Made by a program: the position numbers and the translations under genes. A DNA stretch of 64,000 nt, from NCBI RefSeq assembly GCF_029639405.1, contig NZ_CP121274.1, positions 682,001 to 746,000 of the forward strand. The letters run 5' to 3'. The stretch is from Microbacterium proteolyticum. GTDB taxonomy: Bacteria; Actinomycetota; Actinomycetes; Actinomycetales; Microbacteriaceae. Of this stretch, positions 17,537-28,497 are shown one piece after another. Below the pieces are notes generated by a model. That model was not told where the DNA came from and ran no database searches. It saw only the letters and a program-made list of their open reading frames with translations. Position 1 is the first letter of the stretch, and every line of letters starts with the position of its first letter.

Positions 17537-19155
17537 GCATCGCGCGCCGCGCCCTGGCCGGTGCTGCGCTCGCGGCCGCCGTCGTCGTGACGGTGGCCGC
17601 GTGCAGCGCCCCTGCCGAACCCGATACGTCACCGGAGGATGCGACCGCCGCCTCCGCGACGGCGTTCCTGGACGCCTACGTCGACGACGGGCGCGTCGTC
17701 CGCACCGACCAGGGCGGTGACACCGTGAGCGAGGGGCAGGCCTACGGCATGCTCCTTGCCGTGGCCGCGGGCGACGCCTCGCGGTTCGACAGCATCTGGA
17801 ACTGGACCACCGCGAATCTCCAGCGCGACGACCTCCTCCTCTCGTGGCAGTGGAAGGACGGCGGCGTCGTCGACGAGCAGCCCGCCTCGGATGCCGATCT
17901 GGATGCCGCGCGGGCATTGGTCCTCGCCGGAGACGCGTTCGACCGCGACGACCTGCGCGAGCAGGGCGTCGCACTGGGTGCGGCGGTTCTCGACGAGATG
18001 ACGGCCGAGACCTCGCTCGGGCGCATCCTGCTCCCGGGCCCGTGGGCCACGGCATCCCCCCACGCCTACAACCCGTCGTACGCGTCGCCGGCCGCCTACG
18101 CCGTGCTCGAGCGGGCCTCGGGGGATCCCCGGTGGACGGAGCTCGCTGCGGGCAGCCGCGAGGCGACCGCCGCGCTGCTGGATGCCAACGCCCTGCCCAC
18201 GGACTGGGCCACCGTGGCCGCGGACGGGTCCGTGGCGATCGCCGGCTCAGCCGGGGGCGGGGGCGAACCGGGATACGGCTACGACGCGGCACGCACGGCG
18301 ATCCGATTCGCCGAGTCGTGCGACGCGGCCGACCGCGCACTGGCCGCGCGCATCGCGTCCGCCCTGCCCACGGATGAGACCCTGCCCGCCGAGCTCGACT
18401 CCGGCGCGGGGTCGCGCACCACCGACCAGCACCCGGTCGCCTATGCCGCTCGGGCCGCCGCGGCTGCGGCGGACGGCCGGTCCGATGACGCCCGCGCCGA
18501 CCTGGGACGTATGGCCGACACCGCCGCGTCCACGCCCACCTACTACGGGTCCGCGTGGAACGCCCTGACCACGGCCATGCTCTCGGGCGACGTGCTGGGC
18601 GGCTGCCCGACACTCGCCGACGACGCCGCCGGGGCGGCTGCGAAGAGCACGACCGCCCCGGGAGTCGGCGCCGCGGCGGGGTTCCAGGACCCCGTCGCTC
18701 CGGCGTCGGCCAACACGGCGCCCCCGGTGCACATCTCCATCCCCGCCATCGGAGTGGACACCGACCTCATCGGCCTCGACCGGGGAGCGGACGGGTGGAT
18801 CCAGGCGCCCGCGGACTACGACGCCGTCGGCTGGTACGAGAAGGGCGTGCTGCCGGGCGAGGTGGGCCCGGCGGTGATCGCCGGCCACGTCGACTCCCCC
18901 ACCGGCCCGGCGGTGTTCATCGACCTCCCCCGTCTCACCCCGGGAGACACCGTGGCGATCGAGCGCGCGGACGGCTCGACGGCGGACTTCGTCGTCACCG
19001 GCCTGCAGACCGTGGAGAAGGACAGCTTCCCGACCGAGTCGATCTACGCCCCCACTCCGACGCCGCAGTTGCGGCTCGTCACGTGCGCCGGGGCATGGGA
19101 CCCGGCCAGCGGCCACTACGTCGACAACCTCGTGGTCACCGCGGTCGCGGCCTGA
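17533..19155 (+). CDS. Lipoprotein fusing GH8 glucanase domain to class F-type sortase domain
   Basis: 540 residues. A lipobox-like VAAC puts the lipidated cysteine at C24. Residues ~40-370 are a GH8 domain: VSEGQAYGM holds the acid E67, ASDADLDAA the base region (D120-D124), then NPSYASPAAY and GYGYDAART. A Pro/Ala linker leads to a sortase domain (~395-540): ISIPAIGVDTDL, catalytic H452 in AGHVDS, catalytic C518 in LVTC. I cannot place the usual catalytic arginine with confidence: GHYVDNLVV has Val where class F enzymes often, though not always, have Arg. GH8 enzymes such as BcsZ trim nascent beta-glucan; sortases attach proteins to the wall. The fusion is unusual and was read in one uninterrupted frame. 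Confidence 0.88.
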   Translation: MSIARRALAGAALAAAVVVTVAACSAPAEPDTSPEDATAASATAFLDAYVDDGRVVRTDQGGDTVSEGQAYGMLLAVAAGDASRFDSIWNWTTANLQRDDLLLSWQWKDGGVVDEQPASDADLDAARALVLAGDAFDRDDLREQGVALGAAVLDEMTAETSLGRILLPGPWATASPHAYNPSYASPAAYAVLERASGDPRWTELAAGSREATAALLDANALPTDWATVAADGSVAIAGSAGGGGEPGYGYDAARTAIRFAESCDAADRALAARIASALPTDETLPAELDSGAGSRTTDQHPVAYAARAAAAAADGRSDDARADLGRMADTAASTPTYYGSAWNALTTAMLSGDVLGGCPTLADDAAGAAAKSTTAPGVGAAAGFQDPVAPASANTAPPVHISIPAIGVDTDLIGLDRGADGWIQAPADYDAVGWYEKGVLPGEVGPAVIAGHVDSPTGPAVFIDLPRLTPGDTVAIERADGSTADFVVTGLQTVEKDSFPTESIYAPTPTPQLRLVTCAGAWDPASGHYVDNLVVTAVAA

Positions 19156-19180
19156 CGACCGTGCGCCGCAGCGCGCGGGA

Positions 19181-20479
19181 TCAGCCGACCGGCGTCTCCG
19201 CCGCGGCCGCTTCGTCTTCCTCGGTCGCGACGAGCTGACCGCACGCCCCGTCGATCTCCTTGCCGCGGGTGTCGCGGAGCGTCGTCGGGATGCCGGCGTC
19301 GTTGAGGCGACGCACGAACTCGTTCTGCACGGGCACTTCCGACGCCGTCCAGATCGAGCCGGGCGTCGGGTTCAGCGGGATGGGGTTCACGTGCACCCAG
19401 CCGCGACCGCGGGCGTTGAGCTTCTCGGCCAGCAGGTCGGCGCGCCACGCGTGGTCGTTCATGTCCTTGATGAGCGCGTACTCGATGGAGACGCGGCGTC
19501 CGGTCTTGTCGAAGTAGGCGCGGGCGGCATCCAGGGCCTCGTCGACCTTCCAGCGGGAGTTCACCGGGATCAGCTCGTCGCGCAGGCCGTCGTCGGGCGC
19601 GTGCAGCGACAGCGCGAACGTCACGGGGATGTCCTCGTTCGACAGCTTCGTGATCGCCGGGACGAGACCGACGGTGGACACCGTGATCCCGCGGGCGCTC
19701 ATCCCGAGACCGTGCTCCTTGTCGACCATGACGCGCACGGCCTGCATGAGCCGCGCGTAGTTGGCGAGCGGCTCGCCCATGCCCATGAACACGATGTTCG
19801 ACACGCGGTCGAGCGAGTGATCGTCGCGCTTCTTGCCTCCGAGGCCACCGGCGGCGATGAGGGCATTGGCCCGCACGACCTGCTCGATGATCTCGGCGGC
19901 CGACATGTTGCGGGTGAGGCCGGCCTGCCCGGTCGCGCAGAACGGGCAGTTCATGCCGCAGCCGGCCTGGCTCGACACGCACAGGGTGATGCGCCCGGGG
20001 TAGCGCATGAGGACCGACTCGACGAGCGCGCCGTCGTGCAGCTTCCACAGGAACTTGATGGTGTCGCCGCGGTCGGTCTCGAGCCGGCGCACCTCGGTCA
20101 GCAGCGGCGGGAGGAGTCCCGCGACGAGCTCTTCGCGACCGGATGCCGGCAGGTCGGTCATCGCGGCCGCGTCCGACGTGTAGTGGGTGAAGTAGTGCTT
20201 CTCGAGCTGCTTCGCGCGGAAGCCGGGGAGTCCCAGCTCCTTCACCTTCGCGACGCGCTCCTCGGCGGTGAGGTCGGCGAGGTGCACGGGCGGCTTGCCG
20301 CGCTTGGGGCTGGCGAACTGCAGCAGCGGACGCCCGGTCTCGTCCTTGGCCTGCTGCCAGCCCTCGGTCTTGGGGCGCACCTGGCGGGGCTTGGTCTCGC
20401 GGATGCCGGTGTCGGCCGGGGCCCCCGCGGGACGCACCTGCCGGGGCTTGGTCTCGCGCACGGGGGTCTGATCGGTCAT
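19181..20479 (-). CDS. rlmN: Dual-specificity RNA methyltransferase RlmN
   Basis: 432 residues. A radical-SAM enzyme that methylates C2 of A2503 in 23S rRNA and A37 of some tRNAs. The cluster motif is [20 protein letters not shown] and the C-terminal [11 protein letters not shown] with its catalytic cysteine are present. The N-terminus carries a decapeptide [10 protein letters not shown] twice (residues ~9-18 and ~27-36), an extension not needed for the fold. ATG 20479 is chosen because TACCCT ends seven bases before it; the open frame upstream overlaps the divergent promoter region. Confidence 0.96.
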   Translation of the reverse strand: MTDQTPVRETKPRQVRPAGAPADTGIRETKPRQVRPKTEGWQQAKDETGRPLLQFASPKRGKPPVHLADLTAEERVAKVKELGLPGFRAKQLEKHYFTHYTSDAAAMTDLPASGREELVAGLLPPLLTEVRRLETDRGDTIKFLWKLHDGALVESVLMRYPGRITLCVSSQAGCGMNCPFCATGQAGLTRNMSAAEIIEQVVRANALIAAGGLGGKKRDDHSLDRVSNIVFMGMGEPLANYARLMQAVRVMVDKEHGLGMSARGITVSTVGLVPAITKLSNEDIPVTFALSLHAPDDGLRDELIPVNSRWKVDEALDAARAYFDKTGRRVSIEYALIKDMNDHAWRADLLAEKLNARGRGWVHVNPIPLNPTPGSIWTASEVPVQNEFVRRLNDAGIPTTLRDTRGKEIDGACGQLVATEEDEAAAAETPVG

Positions 20480-20486
20480 GGGTTCC

Positions 20487-20492
20487 AGGGTA
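20487..20492 (-). promoter_or_regulatory. -10 element TACCCT, leaderless start of rlmN
   Basis: On the minus strand TACCCT, seven bases, then ATG at 20479. Confidence 0.5.
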
Positions 20493-20638
20493 CCGGCGGC
20501 CGCCTGCGGCGAGGCTGGGCGCGGGCTCTGCCCGCAGGACGCCGGCGGCACCGCCCGGCCGCGCGGCGATCCGACGGACACACCGGCTCTGCGGGAGGGG
20601 CGAGACCGGATGCCGCGCAGCCTCCGACACGGCAGCCC

Positions 20639-20644
20639 TAAACT
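20639..20644 (+). promoter_or_regulatory. -10 element TAAACT, leaderless start of the antiterminator gene
   Basis: TAAACT, seven bases, then ATG at 20652. I find no RAT site in the 172-bp gap before this gene, so the antiterminator itself does not appear to be self-controlled by antitermination. Confidence 0.5.
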
Positions 20645-20651
20645 GCATCCC

Positions 20652-21560
20652 ATGCCCGGTGCCGGTGACGTCCCTCTCCCGCCCGGCGGCGTTCACAAGC
20701 TCCTGAACAACAACGTCGTCGTGTCTATCGACGCCGACGGCCGCGAGCGGGTGCTGATGGGGCGGGGCATCGGGTTCCAGCTCAAGCACGACGGCCGGAT
20801 CGACCTCGCGAAGGTCGAGAAGACGTTCGTCCTCGACCAGGCCACCGACACCGCCCACGCCCGCAAGCTCCTCACCGACGCGCCGTACACGCTCGTGCAG
20901 GCCGTGCTGCACGCGGTCGACGAAGCCGAGCGCGAACTCGGGCGCGACCTCGGCCGCCGGTTCCCCCTCGCGGTCATCGACCACGTCCACTACGTCGTCG
21001 AGCGCCTCGACCAGGGCATCCGGATCCCCGGCACCTCGATGCCCGAGCTGCGCATCCTCCACCCCGACGAGTCGCGCGTGGCGGAGCACATGGCCGCCTC
21101 GATCGCGGCATCCCTGGGTCGCGAACTCCCGCCCGAGGAGGGCGTGTTCCTCACGATGCACCTGCTCAACGCGACGCGCGACGAACCGAACGGCACGGCG
21201 GCGCTGCTCTTCCGTCGAGTGCAGCACGTCGTCCGCACGGTGGAGACGGGCCTCGGCACGACGCTCGACACCGACAGCGCCGACTACGCGCGGTTCATCC
21301 TGCACGTGCGTTTCCTGCTCCAGCGGCTCGTCGATCGCACGATGCTCGCCAGCGGCGACTCGTCGTTCTTCGAGTTCGCCAAGCAGCGCTATCCGCGTTC
21401 GTTCGGCATCGCCGAGGCGGTGAAGGCGTACGTCCTCGCGGCGACGAGCTCGACGCTCACCGACGAGGAAGTGCTGTACCTGATCGTGCACGTCGAGCGG
21501 ATCGCGACGAGCATGGGCCGCGGCGACGCCGGTGGCGACCCCTCTGCACCGGTGCTATAG
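20652..21560 (+). CDS. BglG/LicT-family transcription antiterminator
   Basis: 302 residues. An N-terminal co-antiterminator RNA-binding domain (residues ~12-65, [21 protein letters not shown]) is followed by two PTS regulation domains with their phosphorylatable histidines: [10 protein letters not shown] and TMHLLNA in PRD1, [12 protein letters not shown] and LIVHVERI in PRD2. It binds the RAT hairpin in the leader of the following PTS gene and prevents termination when beta-glucoside is present. EIIB and HPr phosphorylation of the PRDs sets its activity. The ATG at 20652 is set by the leaderless promoter; the frame runs on upstream. Confidence 0.95.
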   Translation: MPGAGDVPLPPGGVHKLLNNNVVVSIDADGRERVLMGRGIGFQLKHDGRIDLAKVEKTFVLDQATDTAHARKLLTDAPYTLVQAVLHAVDEAERELGRDLGRRFPLAVIDHVHYVVERLDQGIRIPGTSMPELRILHPDESRVAEHMAASIAASLGRELPPEEGVFLTMHLLNATRDEPNGTAALLFRRVQHVVRTVETGLGTTLDTDSADYARFILHVRFLLQRLVDRTMLASGDSSFFEFAKQRYPRSFGIAEAVKAYVLAATSSTLTDEEVLYLIVHVERIATSMGRGDAGGDPSAPVL

Positions 21561-21561
21561 T
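21556..21561 (+). promoter_or_regulatory. Extended -10 (TGCTATAGT) of the beta-glucoside PTS operon
   Basis: TGCTATAGT lies on the last codons of the antiterminator gene. Transcription from about 21568 would give a leader containing the RAT and terminator hairpins before the PTS gene. The -35 region is not recognisable. Confidence 0.55.
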
Positions 21562-21597
21562 CGCCACCGCAGGCGTCACACCCTGCCGACGATTTCC

Positions 21598-21627
21598 GGA
21601 TTGTTACCGCGCGAGCGGGCAAGACCT
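21598..21627 (+). promoter_or_regulatory. RAT (ribonucleic antiterminator) site
   Basis: GGATTGTTACCGCGCGAGCG, continuing GGCAAGACCT, matches the BglG/LicT RAT consensus almost base for base (GGATTGTTACTGC..AAGCAGGCAAAACC type), with the changes in GC pairs of the stem. Its 3' end overlaps the first arm of the terminator, as required for mutually exclusive folding. Confidence 0.93.
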
Positions 21628-21672
21628 GAATCCACATCGCTGACGAGCGATGAACGGATTCGGGTCTTTTTT
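21621..21672 (+). terminator. Conditional terminator in the bgl leader
   Basis: AAGACCTGAATCC pairs with GGATTCGGGTCTT, followed by a T run (TTTT plus T's to 21672). The first arm overlaps the RAT. The long T run is rare in this GC-rich sequence, and so is strong evidence for intrinsic termination. Confidence 0.93.
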
Positions 21673-21750
21673 ATTGCCCGAAACCCTTCGGAGCGTCGCC
21701 GAACATCTCGAAGAGGCCGCACAGAAGCGGCGAAAGGCAGGCGGATTCCG

Positions 21751-25042
<3,292 letters not shown>

Positions 25043-25053
25043 TCCCCATCGAT

Positions 25054-25092
25054 CGGGTCGGCCCCGAGCCCTCGCGGTTCGGGGCCGACCCG
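25054..25092. terminator. Perfect 14-bp hairpin between the GH1 and HAD genes
   Basis: CGGGTCGGCCCCGA and TCGGGGCCGACCCG pair perfectly around a short loop. It has no T run, so it may attenuate, protect the upstream mRNA end, or terminate partly. The HAD gene starts ten bases later. Confidence 0.7.
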
Positions 25093-25101
25093 CGGAGAAC
25101 C

Positions 25102-25947
25102 ATGACCCGCATCGCCTTCCTCGACGTCGACGGCACGATCCTCGAGCACGGCTCGCTGATCGCCCCCTCGACCGTCACCGCCATCCGACAGGCTCGCGCC
25201 AACGGTCACCTCGTGTGGCTGTGCACCGGGCGTGCCGACGGCGACATCCACCCCGACGTCCGGGCCATCGGCTTCGACGGCGCGATCAGCAACGGCGGCG
25301 CCTACGCCACGCGCGACGGCGAACTCGTCGTGCAGCACCCGATGCACCGCGACGACGTGGCGGCGATCGAGCAGTACTTCCAGGCGCACGGCATCCACTA
25401 CTTCCTGCAGACGCACGAAGCGGTGTTCGCCTCTGCGGGCATCGAGTCGATGATGCGCGAGTACGTGCGCGAGCGGCTCGCCCGTCGGGCCGCCGAGATC
25501 GCGGCGCTGGGTCACGACGTCGAGCCGACGACGTCGATCCCGCGCGCCCGGCCGCTGGCCGACATCGACCGCGACCGCGTCGCCAAAGCGGTGTTCGTCA
25601 GCCCCGCGGCCGACACCGTGACCCACGGCGCCGCGGAACTGGGCGAGCGCTTCCACGTCATCCCGGGGTCGATCCCGCTGCCCGGCGGCTCGAACGGCGA
25701 GATCGGGCTCGCGGGCGTGACGAAGGGGTCGGCGATCCTCGAGGTGCTCGCGCTGCTCGACCTCGATCCGGCGGATGCCATCGGCATCGGCGACTCCTGG
25801 AACGACGTCGAGATGTTCGAGGTCGTCGGCACCCCCGTCGCGATGGGCAACGCGGTGCCCGAGCTGCAGCGCCTCGCCGGCCGTGTCACCACGTCGGTGC
25901 TGGAGGACGGCGTGCACAACGCCTTCGCGGAGCTCGGCCTGATCTGA
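25102..25947 (+). CDS. Cof-type HAD-IIB hydrolase (sugar-phosphatase-like)
   Basis: 281 residues. HAD motif I is FLDVDGT (D8, D10), motif II WLCTGR, motif III lysine in VTKG, and motif IV GIGDSWNDVEMF. The cap lies between motifs II and III, as in the Cof/YidA group of sugar-phosphate phosphatases. A CGGAGA box lies five bases before the ATG. Its place after the GH1 gene suggests dephosphorylation of a sugar phosphate formed from beta-glucosides, but the hairpin before it may separate its expression. Confidence 0.92.
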   Translation: MTRIAFLDVDGTILEHGSLIAPSTVTAIRQARANGHLVWLCTGRADGDIHPDVRAIGFDGAISNGGAYATRDGELVVQHPMHRDDVAAIEQYFQAHGIHYFLQTHEAVFASAGIESMMREYVRERLARRAAEIAALGHDVEPTTSIPRARPLADIDRDRVAKAVFVSPAADTVTHGAAELGERFHVIPGSIPLPGGSNGEIGLAGVTKGSAILEVLALLDLDPADAIGIGDSWNDVEMFEVVGTPVAMGNAVPELQRLAGRVTTSVLEDGVHNAFAELGLI

Positions 25948-25965
25948 CGCGGCGCCCCCTCAACC

Positions 25966-26032
25966 CGATAAGCGGCATCGGCGGAGAGAAACGGCGCGAC
26001 AACGCGTTTCTTACCGTGGATGCCGTTTATCG
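25966..26032. repeat. Intergenic palindrome, family P3, copy 1
   Basis: The left arm starts CGATAAGCGGCATC and includes GAGAAACG; the right arm is CGTTTC..GATGCCGTTTATCG. The arms are 28 bases each with an inner loop of about 11. It matches the element at 61948-62014 and lies between converging genes. Confidence 0.88.
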
Positions 26033-26087
26033 CTGAAGGGAGCCGCGGCCACACGCATCGCCCACAGCCCCGGGCAACAGCCCCGCC

Positions 26088-26921
26088 TCAGTCCAGGAAG
26101 ATGTCAGGGTACAGCGCGGCGTCGGGGGTGCCGGGGACCGCGGCGTAGCCGGAGAAGTCCGTCACACCGGCGGCCTCGAGGACGTCCTCGACGATCAGCG
26201 TCCGCCCGGTCAGCTCGCGCGACGGGGACGTCAGCACCTCGTACGCGGCATCCGCGTAGATCTCGGGCGTCCGAGAGACCCGCATGAGCCGGTCGCCGCC
26301 GATGACGTTCTGCACCGCCGCGGTCGCGATCGTCGTGCGCGGCCACAGGGTGTTGGCCGCGATCCCGGCGTCGGCGAACTCCGCCGCGAGACCGAGGGTC
26401 GCCATCGTCATGCCGAACTTCGCGAGGCTGTAGCCGGTGTGCGCGCCGAGCCACTTCGGCGTGACGTTCAGCGGCGGCGAGAGCGACAGGATGTGCGGGT
26501 TCTCGGCGTCCTTCAAGACGGGCACCGCGGCGCGCGAGAGCAGGAACGTCCCGCGGACGTTGACGTCCTGCATGAGGTCGTACTTCTTCGTCGCGAGGTC
26601 GAGCGAACCCGACAGGTCGATGACGCTGGCGTTGTTCACCACGATGTCGATGCCGCCGAACTCGCCCACCGTTCGGAGGACGGCCTCGGTGATCGACCCC
26701 TCGTCGCGGACGTCGCCGACGATCGGCAGCGCCTGCCCGCCCGCGGCACGGATCGCGTCGGCCGCCGTGTGGACGGTCCCCTCGAGCTTCGGGTGCGGGG
26801 TGTCGGTCTTGGCCAGCAGTGCGACGTTCGCGCCGTCGCGCGCGGCGCGCAGCGCGATCGCGAGGCCGATGCCGCGGCTGCCGCCCGACATCAGGATGGT
26901 CTTACCGGCGAGCGTGGTCAT
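26088..26921 (-). CDS. Short-chain dehydrogenase/reductase, HSDL2-like
   Basis: 277 residues. The cofactor motif GGSRGIG is near residue 14; NNAS and the catalytic YSLAK are present. The IVEDVLEAAGVTDFSGYA tail and lack of a C-terminal sterol carrier domain match bacterial HSDL2-like dehydrogenases found in terpenoid or branched-chain acid degradation loci. It is the last gene of a three-gene minus-strand operon; its ATG overlaps the crotonase stop (ATGA). Substrate unknown, presumably an acyl-CoA intermediate or alcohol. Confidence 0.9.
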   Translation of the reverse strand: MTTLAGKTILMSGGSRGIGLAIALRAARDGANVALLAKTDTPHPKLEGTVHTAADAIRAAGGQALPIVGDVRDEGSITEAVLRTVGEFGGIDIVVNNASVIDLSGSLDLATKKYDLMQDVNVRGTFLLSRAAVPVLKDAENPHILSLSPPLNVTPKWLGAHTGYSLAKFGMTMATLGLAAEFADAGIAANTLWPRTTIATAAVQNVIGGDRLMRVSRTPEIYADAAYEVLTSPSRELTGRTLIVEDVLEAAGVTDFSGYAAVPGTPDAALYPDIFLD

Positions 26922-27694
26922 GAGCGTCCTTTCGCGGAGGCGGCGGCGAACGCCGCGACCCGGGCGCGCGCGTCGGGGGTCTCGAACGCGGCGCCGATCG
27001 TGGCGGCCTCGTCGGCGAGGTTCTCGGCGAACGTGCGCCCCGCGCCGACGCGCACGAGACGCGTCGCCTGACCGAACGCGGCGGTCGCCCCGGCCAGCCA
27101 GAACCGGGCGATCTCTTCAACACGCACCGCCAGATCCGTGGATGCCACGACCTCGGCGACGAGACCCCACTCGAGGGCCTCCGCGGCGTCGATCATGCGG
27201 TCCTGGAGGAGCAGTTGCAGCGCGCGGCGCTGACCGATCGCCGCGGGGAGCAGGGTGGAGACGCCGAGGTCGGGGGTGAGACCGATGTTCGCGTAGCGGC
27301 TCACGAAGCGGGCGTTCTCGCTCGCGACGACGTAGTCGGCGGTGAGCATGAGGCCGAGGCCGCCACCCGCGACCGCCCCCTGGACGGCCGCGACCATCGG
27401 CCGCGGCGCTTCGACGAAGGTGCGGATGCCGTCGTGGATGGCCGTCGCGGTCTCGGTCACGTCCGCACCCGACGCCCCGGTCGTCGCCATCGCCACGACG
27501 TCGCCGCCGGCGCAGAACGCGGGGCCCGTGGCATCCAGGATGACGGCTCCGACGGAGGCGTCGGAGGTGACCTCGTGCGCGACCTCGCGCCAGCGGCGGG
27601 CCATCGGGAAGTCCATCGCGTTGAGCGAGGCCGGGCGGTCGAACGTGACGCGGGCAAGCCCCGCGTCGATCGAGAGCAGGATGCCGTCGGTCAT
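26918..27694 (-). CDS. Enoyl-CoA hydratase/isomerase (crotonase) family protein
   Basis: 258 residues. CoA-binding and oxyanion-hole motifs are seen: AFCAGGDV and GAVAGGGLGLML. The first catalytic glutamate of true enoyl-CoA hydratases is replaced (GGGLGLML), and the second position reads TPDLG, with Asp as in PaaG-type isomerases. So an isomerase or other crotonase activity is likelier than simple hydration. It overlaps both neighbours by 4 bp (ATGA), so the three genes form one translationally coupled operon. Confidence 0.9.
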   Translation of the reverse strand: MTDGILLSIDAGLARVTFDRPASLNAMDFPMARRWREVAHEVTSDASVGAVILDATGPAFCAGGDVVAMATTGASGADVTETATAIHDGIRTFVEAPRPMVAAVQGAVAGGGLGLMLTADYVVASENARFVSRYANIGLTPDLGVSTLLPAAIGQRRALQLLLQDRMIDAAEALEWGLVAEVVASTDLAVRVEEIARFWLAGATAAFGQATRLVRVGAGRTFAENLADEAATIGAAFETPDARARVAAFAAASAKGRS

Positions 27695-28452
27695 TTCGGT
27701 GCCATCCGGATCGCGCCGTCGAGGCGGATGGTCTCGCCGTTCAGGTAGCCGTTGTCGACGATCGCGAGGACGAGTCGCGCGTACTCGTCGGGGGCGCCGA
27801 GGCGCGAGGGGTAAGGCACCTGCTGCCCGAGCGAGTCCTGCGCCGCCTGCGGCAGACCCTTGAGCATGGGCGTCTCCATGATGCCGGGGGCGATCGTGAC
27901 GACGCGGATGCCGTGGCGGGCGAGCTCGCGGGCGATCGGCAGAGTCATCGCGTGGACGCCGCCCTTGCTCGCGGAGTAGGCGGGCTGACCGATCTGCCCG
28001 TCGAACGCCGCGACGCTGGCGGTGTTCACGATGACGCCACGGTCGCCGCCCTCGGCCGGCTCGGACGCGGCCATGATCGCCGAGGTCTGCGCGATCACGT
28101 TGTACGTGCCCACGAGGTTGATGCGGACGAGCCGCTCGAAGTCCGCCAGCGGGGTCGGCCTCAGATCCCGGTCGAGCACCTTCGCGGGCGGTGCGATGCC
28201 GGCGCAGTTCACGACGACGCGGAGCGGCCCCGCCTCGGCGGCGCGGGCTGCGGCGGCGGCGACCTGCGCGGGGTCGGTGACGTCCGCGGCCGCGAACGTG
28301 CCGCCGAACTCGTCCGCGACGGCCGCACCCGCGGAGGACGGCAGATCGATGATCGTCACGTGGGCGCCGGCGGCCGCCAGGCGACGCGCGGTGGCGAGAC
28401 CGAGCCCCGAGGCCCCTCCGGTGACGAGGGCGGATGCACCCGCGATGTCCAT
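27691..28452 (-). CDS. 3-hydroxyacyl-CoA dehydrogenase type 2-like SDR
   Basis: 253 residues, SDR fold close to type-2 (HSD10-like) 3-hydroxyacyl-CoA dehydrogenases. It has TGGASGLG for NAD, NCAG, serine in NTASVAA, YSASKGG for Tyr/Lys catalysis, and the PGIMETPML segment after strand 6. The ATG at 28452 is chosen for the AAGGAG box six bases upstream; the longer frame lacks one. It is the first gene of the operon with the crotonase and second SDR, giving a plausible oxidation, isomerisation and reduction set for an unusual acyl-CoA. Confidence 0.92.
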   Translation of the reverse strand: MDIAGASALVTGGASGLGLATARRLAAAGAHVTIIDLPSSAGAAVADEFGGTFAAADVTDPAQVAAAAARAAEAGPLRVVVNCAGIAPPAKVLDRDLRPTPLADFERLVRINLVGTYNVIAQTSAIMAASEPAEGGDRGVIVNTASVAAFDGQIGQPAYSASKGGVHAMTLPIARELARHGIRVVTIAPGIMETPMLKGLPQAAQDSLGQQVPYPSRLGAPDEYARLVLAIVDNGYLNGETIRLDGAIRMAPK

Positions 28453-28497
28453 GCGTTCTCCTTCGAAGCAGAAACTCAGTGTCACTCTACCCGGGAC

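Noticed and set aside
19116..21491. Minus-strand frame of ~790 codons over rlmN and licT
   Set aside because: Low-complexity Arg/His/Asp composition typical of shadow frames in GC-rich DNA; both real genes have clear motifs in other frames.
28453..28485. Upstream start for the type-2 hydroxyacyl-CoA dehydrogenase
   Set aside because: AAGGAG sits correctly for ATG 28452, and the SDR fold begins immediately after it.
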